A DNA stretch of 64,000 nt from Brevibacillus thermoruber 423 (GTDB lineage: Bacteria; Bacillota; Bacilli; Brevibacillales; Brevibacillaceae). The notes below the pieces were generated by a model. The model worked only from the letters and a program-made list of their open reading frames with translations, did not search any database and was not told the DNA's origin. Each line of letters begins with the position of its first letter. The stretch's first letter is position 1. This document shows positions 56,178-64,000 of the stretch, one piece after another. Location: the NCBI RefSeq assembly GCF_000454065.1, contig NZ_ATNE01000001.1:250501-314500 (forward strand). The letters are read 5' to 3'. The position numbers and the translations under genes are program-made.

Positions 56178-56182
56178 TTGTA

Positions 56183-57838
56183 TTATTTCTTCAAAATCTC
56201 CGCCCACTTGTAATCGATCGTGCCAACGGCATGGCGCACGATCCCCTTCACGTTCGGCTGCTCCATGTAGGCCACCGTTCTGAAATAGATCGGAACAATC
56301 GGCATGTCCTCCATGAAGATCTTCTCCGCTTCGTGCATCAGCTTGAAGCGCTCGGTTTCGTCAGCCGTGCCGCGGATCTTCTGCACGAGCGCGTCGTACT
56401 CCTTATTGCTGTAGTTTACGCGGTTGCCCGGATGGTCCGTGGTATAGAGTTCCAGGAAGTTGTAGGGATCCGCATAGTCAGCCGGAATGGTGGAACGGGA
56501 GAACTGGAGCTTGCGTGCGCGCTGCTCCGCCAGGAACACGTTCCATTCCTTGTTTTCCAGCTTCACGTCAACGCCGAGGTTTTTCTTGTACATCTCCTGC
56601 AGCACTTGGGCAATCGCCTTGTGCGCGTCACTGGTGTTGTAGGTCATGGTAACGGGTGGCAGGGTGGTCCAGCCTTCCTCTTCCATGCCTTTTTTCAGCA
56701 GAGCTTTTGCCTGTTCAACGTCATTGTCCTTAAAGTAGTCCCCGCCCACTTCGCGGAAGTCGCGTCCGTCCGGTTCCAGCAAGCCGGTCGGCACGTGAGC
56801 CAAAGCCGGGATTTCGTTGCCTTGCGTGACGTTTTCGATTAAGGCCTTCCGGTCGATCGCCAGGGCAAACGCCTTGCGGATGTTCTTGTTCGTAAACGGC
56901 GGCATGGCCGTGTTCATCCGGTAGTAGTAGACGGACGCTTCCGGCATCACTTTGGCTTCCCCTGAATCGATCAGCTGCTTTTTCAGGTCGTTGGGAACGG
57001 ATTGGACCGCGTCGAGCTGTCCGGTTTTGTACATTTGGTACTGGGTGTTTTCGTCGTTTACCATCACCCAGTCGAGGCCGGCGATCTTGACCGAATCCTT
57101 GTCCCAGTAGCCTTCGTTCTTTTCCACTTTCACCGTCTGGTCATGCACCCACTCCGTCATTTTGAACGGTCCGTTGGTAATGAGCGTGGACGCTTCCGCT
57201 GCGAAGTTCGGGTTGCTTTCCACCGACTTTTTGTGAACCGGGAAGAACGTCGGCTGCGTGATGATGTTGAGGAAAAAGCCGGTCGGCGCTTTCAGCTTTA
57301 CTTCCAACGTCTTGTCGTCGAGCGCTTTCACTTTGACGTCGTCTGCGCTTCCCTCACCCTTGTTGAACTTCTCCGCCCCCTCGATAAAATAGGCGAGGAA
57401 AGCAGACGGGAAGGCGTTCTTTGGATCGACGATGCGTTTCCATGCGTACTCGAAGTCGTGCGCCGTCACGGGGTCCCCGTTGGACCACTTGCTGTCGCGC
57501 AGCGTAAACGTGTACGTTTTTCCGTCGTCGCTGATCGTCCACTTCTCCGCCATGGCCGGCTGCGGCTTGTGATCCTTGTCCAGCCGGACGAGCCCTTCCA
57601 TGATCGCGTTCAGCACTTCATTGGAGACGCTGTCGTAGCCTTTCGGCGGATCGAGCGACGGCGGCTCCGTTCTCAGATTGAGGCGGAGCTTGGCCGTGGT
57701 GTCTGCTTCTCCGCCCGGTTGTGCTGTCTGCCCGCTGTCCGGCTGGCTCGGCGCGGCCGATTGGATGCAGCCGGACACCATCAGCGCAAGCAGCAGGGCG
57801 GACGTGCTCAACACTTTCCATCCTTTGCGCAGATTCAT
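56183..57838 (-). CDS. oppA: Oligopeptide-binding lipoprotein (OppA/DppE family)
   Basis: 551 residues. Lipoprotein signal with lipobox LLLALMVSGC. The body is a class C (family 5) solute-binding protein: RTEPPSLDPPKGYD, WSNGDPVTAHDFEYAWKRI and FALAIDRKALIENVT are family blocks. It captures peptides outside the membrane for OppBCDF. ATG at 57838 follows AAGGGGGA. Lies 71 bases after the asparaginase gene; the gap has the hairpin-forming AACGCGGCCGCCGTT. Confidence 0.94.
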   Translation of the reverse strand: MNLRKGWKVLSTSALLLALMVSGCIQSAAPSQPDSGQTAQPGGEADTTAKLRLNLRTEPPSLDPPKGYDSVSNEVLNAIMEGLVRLDKDHKPQPAMAEKWTISDDGKTYTFTLRDSKWSNGDPVTAHDFEYAWKRIVDPKNAFPSAFLAYFIEGAEKFNKGEGSADDVKVKALDDKTLEVKLKAPTGFFLNIITQPTFFPVHKKSVESNPNFAAEASTLITNGPFKMTEWVHDQTVKVEKNEGYWDKDSVKIAGLDWVMVNDENTQYQMYKTGQLDAVQSVPNDLKKQLIDSGEAKVMPEASVYYYRMNTAMPPFTNKNIRKAFALAIDRKALIENVTQGNEIPALAHVPTGLLEPDGRDFREVGGDYFKDNDVEQAKALLKKGMEEEGWTTLPPVTMTYNTSDAHKAIAQVLQEMYKKNLGVDVKLENKEWNVFLAEQRARKLQFSRSTIPADYADPYNFLELYTTDHPGNRVNYSNKEYDALVQKIRGTADETERFKLMHEAEKIFMEDMPIVPIYFRTVAYMEQPNVKGIVRHAVGTIDYKWAEILKK

Positions 57839-57909
57839 TGAAAAAAATCCCCCTTTTTTGTGGTTAATTGTATTCGTCAAACGGCGGCCGCGTTGGGCAG
57901 TCGTCCGTT

Positions 57910-58935
57910 TTACGCACGCAAGACCGTGTTGTCCCGATTGAGCGCAAATCTGGTTTCGATGCGCCCGACAACGGTTCCGCTCATGTTGGTCACGACCAGC
58001 TCCGTGTACGCCGCCAGTTCCTTCAGCGGTCCGTCCGTCCCGATCCCTAGCTGCCGCAGCACTTCGTTGACGACGGCGTATATGGCACGGGCTCCTCCGT
58101 CCTCGATCTTGACCGCAATGCCCAGCCCGGTCTGCCGGTCCCCCAGACAGTAGACCGCTTCCGCCCCCGCCTTGCCGATCACGCGGCCGCGGAACGCGCG
58201 CATCAGATCGGTGCAGTAGCGGTTATTGCCGCCAACCATCTCCGGATGGGCCGTCATCGCGTCGGTGATGCGGCGGACTGCCTGCTGCCGCGACGGGTTG
58301 GCAATCACGTCCGGCTTGGCCAGCTTCGCGTACGCCCAGGCATAATGGGCCAGCGGCAGACGGTGGACCGGCACGCCGCAGCCGTCCGTGGCCAGCGTAA
58401 TCTTCTCCCGCGGATAGCTGGTCAGGTCGCTGACCGCATCGAGGATGCGCTGCTGGACCGGATGGTCCGGGTGATGGTAGGTGGCCACATCTTCTCCCAT
58501 ATGGACGGCGGTGGCAATCATCCCGGCGTGTTTACCCGAGCAGTTGCTGTAAACCGGCGTCAGCGGCTTGCCCTCCCGAAGCAGCTGCTTGTAACTCTCC
58601 TCGTCCCGCGGCACGTGTGTTCCGCACTTGAGTGCCGTTTCCGCTTGTCCGCATCGGACCAGCATCGCCAGCGCCCGCTCGCGGTGGCGGGGCTCCCCGC
58701 TGTGCGAGGCACAGCACAGCGACAGATCGGCCGGCTCCAGCCCGAAGCGATCCGCCGCTCCCGTCTCCACCACCGGGATCGCCTGAATCGGCTTCATGCT
58801 GGAACGGGCGTACGTGAGGCGATAAGGATCGCCGTACCAGTAAAGCAGGGTTCCGTTTGCGTCGACGACAGCTACATGGCCGAGGTGGGAGCTTTCCACC
58901 GCTTCCCCTCGGTATACGTTGGCTACCACGTTCAT
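57910..58935 (-). CDS. Asparaginase (Asparaginase_II family)
   Basis: 341 residues of the plant-type-unrelated Asparaginase_II (PF06089-like, rhizobial AnsA type) family. It starts VYRGEAVESSHLGHVAVVD and has YARSSMKPIQAIPV, CASHSGEPRHRERA, NCSGKHAGMIAT and LATDGCGVPVHRLPLAHYA, all conserved in that family. These blocks contain the catalytic Ser-Lys and Cys residues. It would release ammonia from asparagine. First gene after the sigma-54 promoter; ATG at 58935 follows AAAGGAGA. Confidence 0.9.
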   Translation of the reverse strand: MNVVANVYRGEAVESSHLGHVAVVDANGTLLYWYGDPYRLTYARSSMKPIQAIPVVETGAADRFGLEPADLSLCCASHSGEPRHRERALAMLVRCGQAETALKCGTHVPRDEESYKQLLREGKPLTPVYSNCSGKHAGMIATAVHMGEDVATYHHPDHPVQQRILDAVSDLTSYPREKITLATDGCGVPVHRLPLAHYAWAYAKLAKPDVIANPSRQQAVRRITDAMTAHPEMVGGNNRYCTDLMRAFRGRVIGKAGAEAVYCLGDRQTGLGIAVKIEDGGARAIYAVVNEVLRQLGIGTDGPLKELAAYTELVVTNMSGTVVGRIETRFALNRDNTVLRA

Positions 58936-58992
58936 GACTTGTCTCCTTTTGTGTTGAAGTGAAAGAATTCGATTCTTCGTCTCCGAGAAAAT

Positions 58993-59008
58993 AGCAACTT
59001 TCGTGCCA
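58993..59008 (-). promoter_or_regulatory. Sigma-54 (-24/-12) promoter of the asparaginase-opp operon
   Basis: On the minus strand the sequence is TGGCACGAAAGTTGCT. This matches the sigma-54 consensus TGGCAC-N5-TTGC(A/T) at every key base, with GG and GC ten bases apart. The start codon follows about 57 bases downstream. A sigma-54 activator is encoded in the same operon. Confidence 0.88.
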
Positions 59009-59091
59009 ACCCAGCTGACACAGACGGAAGATCGTGAAAATTCCTGATATTCTTGCGGTATTTTTCTGAACCCATTGTTTGATCGCTCTTT

Positions 59092-59129
59092 TTTAGGATA
59101 ACCTATTATCCCAAACAGGTTGCCCTAAA
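59092..59129. promoter_or_regulatory. Candidate upstream activator site of the sigma-54 promoter
   Basis: TTTAGGATAACCT and AGGTTGCCCTAAA form an inverted repeat, 11 of 13 positions complementary, with a 12-base centre. It lies about 85-120 bases upstream of the -24 element, the usual distance for enhancer-binding proteins. The first arm also takes part in a perfect small palindrome GGATAA-N4-TTATCC (59096-59111). Confidence 0.55.
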
Positions 59130-59214
59130 GTTTTAACAGGTCATGGTCGAGCGTCAATCAGCCGAACACCCCTGAGTCGGACACCCCATTGTTGTTCAAA
59201 AACGGTACGAAAAA

Positions 59215-59238
59215 AAACAGCCTTTCGCAAGACTGTTT
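59215..59238 (-). terminator. Terminator of the coiled-coil gene
   Basis: AAACAG-T-CTT pairs with AAG-G-CTGTTT around a short loop and is followed by a run of eight T on the minus strand, just after the stop at 59243. Confidence 0.85.
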
Positions 59239-59242
59239 CTTG

Positions 59243-59890
59243 TCACATGCCGATTCGCTGCTCGATTTTATGCGTATGTCGCTTGATTCCTTCCACTTCT
59301 TTAAACAGCAGGTTCACATCAGCTTGGACGTCCATATGATTCTTCCGCAAGTCCGTACGTATGGAGGTGAAATTTTCCGTCATCAAGATGGCGTAGTGCT
59401 TGATTGACTCTTTTAGTTCCTCCTGGCCTTTTTTGAGCTGCTCCTGCCCCTTTTCAAGCTGCTTCAGTCGTACGGTCATCTGTTCCTGGCCCTTTTCGAC
59501 CCGCTCCAGGCGTTCGACCATCTGCTTCTGACCGTTTTCAACTCCCTCCAGTCGTTCGGCCATTTGCTTCTGGCCATTTTCAAGCTGCTCCAGGCGCACG
59601 GTCATCTGTTCCTGGCCCTTTTCGACCTGCTCCAGGCGTTCGGCCATTTGCTTCTGGCCCTCTTCGACCCGCTCCAAGCGGCTCTCCAGCCGCTCCAGGC
59701 GCACGGCCATCTGCTCCTGCCCCTTTTCAAGCCGATCCAGGCGTTTGGTCGTTTTCTCCAGCCCCTGCTCGACCCGGTCCAGGCGCTGATTCGTCTCGTC
59801 CAGTCCGCGCCCGAGGTGATCCAGCCGTACGTTCATCTCGTTTCGAAATTCACGCATGTGGTTCATGAATTCATTCAGGAGCTCCTGCAC
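59243..59890 (-). CDS. Coiled-coil protein built from 14-residue repeats
   Basis: About 215 residues from GTG at 59890. Residues ~30-150 are a continuous coiled coil of tandem 14-residue units, two heptads each, of the form RLE(Q/R)(V/L)E(K/N)GQ(E/K)QM(T/A)(V/E). One unit is only seven residues long (RLERLES). The C-terminal ~55 residues (HYAILMTENFTSIRTDLRKN) continue the helix without repeats. No signal peptide or membrane segment. GTG is preferred to ATG at 59917 because a G-rich ribosome site lies before the GTG and a -10-like TAGAAT overlaps the ATG. Function unknown; many Brevibacillus/Bacillus proteins of this type are annotated hypothetical. Confidence 0.7.
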   Translation of the reverse strand: MQELLNEFMNHMREFRNEMNVRLDHLGRGLDETNQRLDRVEQGLEKTTKRLDRLEKGQEQMAVRLERLESRLERVEEGQKQMAERLEQVEKGQEQMTVRLEQLENGQKQMAERLEGVENGQKQMVERLERVEKGQEQMTVRLKQLEKGQEQLKKGQEELKESIKHYAILMTENFTSIRTDLRKNHMDVQADVNLLFKEVEGIKRHTHKIEQRIGM

Positions 59891-59919
59891 GCATCCGCAC
59901 CCCCCCCTTTCTCCCATTC

Positions 59920-59948
59920 TATCACAGCCTGAACCCAGGGTATCACAG
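59920..59948. promoter_or_regulatory. Direct repeat before the coiled-coil gene
   Basis: TATCACAG occurs at 59920-59927 and 59941-59948, 21 bases apart (two DNA turns), over the likely promoter (TAGAAT on the minus strand at 59916-59921). Could be an operator; no regulator is known. Confidence 0.35.
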
Positions 59949-60013
59949 GATAGAGGGCGCCGCAAAAAAAGAAAGACGTACGCGCCGGTACGCCCCTTTT
60001 CCCCGTCATTCCG

Positions 60014-62096
<2,083 letters not shown>

Positions 62097-62254
62097 CGGC
62101 TCACCCCCGGAATCGGAAAATGCCATTCTCCCCCAATATATGGCGCATGTGCAAGGCGGGTTCCGGTTTTCCTGTGTCCGCATCGTTCACCAGGACCGAC
62201 CGCCGGTAATACCCTAACAACAACTGGTACTATCAAGCGGGAGTGAAGCTAGCG

Positions 62255-63985
62255 ATGACCGAACATTGGCAGGACCACTATCAGCGCTGGACGACGTTCG
62301 CCAACCTCGATCCGGAACTTCGCGCCCAGTTGGACAGCTTGCGGGACGACCCCCACACCCTGGAAGACTGTTTTGCCAGACCGATCGCATTCGGAACCGG
62401 CGGCATGCGCGGGGAGCTCGGTCCCGGGATCAACCGGATCAATCTGTACACCGTGCGAAAAGCGTCGGCGGGCTTGGCCCGCTATGTGATCGACCACGGG
62501 AAAGCGGCGATGGACGCGGGCGTGGCGATCGCCTACGACAGTCGGCACAAATCCCGGACGTTTGCCGTGGAAGCGGCCAGCGTGCTGGGATGGCACGGCA
62601 TTCGCGTCCATCTGTTTGACCGCTTGTGCCCTACGCCCCTGCTCTCGTTTGCCGTCCGCCATGTGGGGGCGTTTGCCGGCATTGTCATCACGGCGAGCCA
62701 CAATCCGCCGGAATACAACGGGTTCAAGGTATACGGCGCAGACGGCGGGCAGATCACGCCGGCGACCGCCGAAGCGCTGCTGACGCACATGGAGGAGGCG
62801 GGCGACGAGCTGCGGATTGCGGCAGCGGACGAACAGGCGCTCCGGGCGAGCGGCTTATTGCGTACGATCAGCGGCGAGCTGCTGCAGGCGTATCTGGAAC
62901 GGTTGGAAAGCTGCCGCATCCCGCCAGCCGTCCAATCGGCCGGCGATCCCGTCCGCATCGTGTTCACGCCGCTTCACGGCACCACGTACGAAGCGATCAT
63001 GAAAGGACTCGACGCGTTTGGCTACCGCCACGTCACGGTCGTAAGGGAGCAGGCCGATCCGGACCCCTCTTTTTCCACCGTCTCCTCCCCTAATCCGGAG
63101 GAGCATCAAGCGTTTCGCCTGGCCATTCAGTATGCGAGAAAGGACGGCGCTGACCTGATTCTGGCAACCGATCCGGACGGAGACCGCCTCGGGGTGGCCG
63201 TGAAACATCCTCAGGGAGACTACGTCGTTCTGACCGGCAACCAGACCGGAGCGCTCTTGCTGCATTACCTGCTGTCCCAAAAACGACGAAGCGGCGCTCT
63301 TCCGGCAAACGGCGTCGTGTTGAAAACGATCGTCACGTCAGAGATGGGAAGGGCGATTGCGTCTGATTTCGGGCTGGCCACCGTCGACACGCTGACGGGA
63401 TTCAAATACATTGGCGAGAAACTGGGCGAGTTTGAAAAAACGGGCGCGTACGCCTTCCAGTTTGGCTATGAGGAGAGCTGCGGCTTCCTGATCGCCGATT
63501 TCGTCCGCGACAAGGACGCCGTGCAGGCTGCCTTGTTCATGGCCGACGCCTGCGCCTTCCACAAGGCGGAGGGGCGAAGCCTGTACGATGCGCTGCTCCA
63601 GTTGTTTGCCACCTACGGGTACTACATGGAAGACCTGCATGCAATCACCTGCAGGGGCCGGGACGGCATGGCCGCGATGGCGTCCATCCTCTCTCGCCTG
63701 CGCAGCCGGCCGCTGACGGAGATAGCCGGAAAAAAGGTGACTGTCGTGGAAGATTATCTGGCGGGCGAACGCAGGGATGTCGCCCTGGGCACAACCGCTC
63801 TGCTGACCTTTCCCAAAACCGACGCGCTCAAATACGTGCTGGACGACGCGTCCTGGTTCTGCGTCCGGCCGTCCGGCACGGAACCGAAAATCAAGCTGTA
63901 TGTCGGCGTCAAGGGTACCTCTCTGGAAGAGGCGGAAAAAAAACTGGCGTCGCTCAAACAAGCGGTCGGGCACCTGTTAAGGTAA
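62255..63985 (+). CDS. pgcA: Phosphoglucomutase/phosphomannomutase (PgcA type)
   Basis: 576 residues, close to B. subtilis PgcA. Motifs in order: FGTGGMRGELGPGINRINLYTV, the phosphoserine loop ITASHNPPEYNGFKVYG, the metal loop ATDPDGDRLGVAV, the sugar-binding loop FGYEESCGFL and the phosphate loop RPSGTEPKIKLY. It interconverts glucose-1-phosphate and glucose-6-phosphate (or the mannose forms), feeding UDP-glucose or GDP-mannose. ATG at 62255 follows GGGAGTGA. Divergent from the glycosyltransferase-gmd pair, with which it makes metabolic sense. Confidence 0.94.
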   Translation: MTEHWQDHYQRWTTFANLDPELRAQLDSLRDDPHTLEDCFARPIAFGTGGMRGELGPGINRINLYTVRKASAGLARYVIDHGKAAMDAGVAIAYDSRHKSRTFAVEAASVLGWHGIRVHLFDRLCPTPLLSFAVRHVGAFAGIVITASHNPPEYNGFKVYGADGGQITPATAEALLTHMEEAGDELRIAAADEQALRASGLLRTISGELLQAYLERLESCRIPPAVQSAGDPVRIVFTPLHGTTYEAIMKGLDAFGYRHVTVVREQADPDPSFSTVSSPNPEEHQAFRLAIQYARKDGADLILATDPDGDRLGVAVKHPQGDYVVLTGNQTGALLLHYLLSQKRRSGALPANGVVLKTIVTSEMGRAIASDFGLATVDTLTGFKYIGEKLGEFEKTGAYAFQFGYEESCGFLIADFVRDKDAVQAALFMADACAFHKAEGRSLYDALLQLFATYGYYMEDLHAITCRGRDGMAAMASILSRLRSRPLTEIAGKKVTVVEDYLAGERRDVALGTTALLTFPKTDALKYVLDDASWFCVRPSGTEPKIKLYVGVKGTSLEEAEKKLASLKQAVGHLLR

Positions 63986-64000
63986 CCCACCCTGTGCGGA

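Overview
The window is chromosomal DNA of a high-GC, endospore-forming Firmicute. Gene order and sporulation genes (spoVID, CotS-family genes, lonB, gerM) point to the Brevibacillus/Paenibacillaceae side of the Bacillales, perhaps a moderately thermophilic Brevibacillus-like species; this placement is inference from gene content. Nearly all of the sequence is coding. Most genes lie on the minus strand. No tRNA, rRNA, CRISPR array, IS element or prophage was seen.

Layout. 1-890: 5' end of valS with its own promoter and T-box leader. 938-4683: a three-gene partner-switching module (membrane PP2C phosphatase, HATPase kinase/anti-sigma type protein, STAS antagonist). 4841-8832: small membrane gene, two CotS-family genes and spoVID. 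8964-9731: a GNAT acetyltransferase gene broken by an in-frame stop. 9864-13281: hemE-hemH-hemY (late, coproporphyrin-type haem synthesis). 13400-14792: DUF4097/DUF1700 envelope-stress type pair. 14800-22113: mostly secreted or hydrolytic proteins (lipase-like hydrolase, 5'-nucleotidase, two alpha/beta hydrolases, a TIM-barrel-like exported protein). 22217-28463: hemA-hemX-hemC-hemD-hemB-hemL (glutamate to uroporphyrinogen III). 28590-32827: chemoreceptor, EamA transporter, GH84 hexosaminidase. 32853-41378: engB, lonA, lonB, clpX, clpP, tig (protein quality control). 41510-47012: ysnB, rdgB, rph, an intruding MFS transporter, gerM, murI. 47179-48705: iron/manganese SOD-family protein and a DUF3899 membrane protein. 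48702-58935: an eight-gene operon for asparagine and peptide use (asparaginase, oppA, sigma-54 activator, pepV, oppBCDF). 59243-63985: a repeat-built coiled-coil protein, GDP-mannose dehydratase, a glycosyltransferase and phosphoglucomutase.

How the parts fit. The two hem operons together carry glutamyl-tRNA to coproporphyrin/haem; only the final coproheme decarboxylase is absent from the window. The tig-clpP-clpX-lonB-lonA-engB block is the usual Bacillales proteostasis cluster, here joined to the ysnB-rdgB-rph-gerM-murI block that is separate in B. subtilis. The most striking regulatory unit is the asparaginase-opp operon: a near-consensus sigma-54 (-24/-12) promoter at 58993-59008, an upstream inverted repeat at 59092-59129 that could be the activator site, and a PrpR-N/PAS/AAA activator with an intact GAFTGA motif encoded inside the operon itself. 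Its transcript appears to end at an intrinsic terminator that lies antisense within the neighbouring convergent gene.
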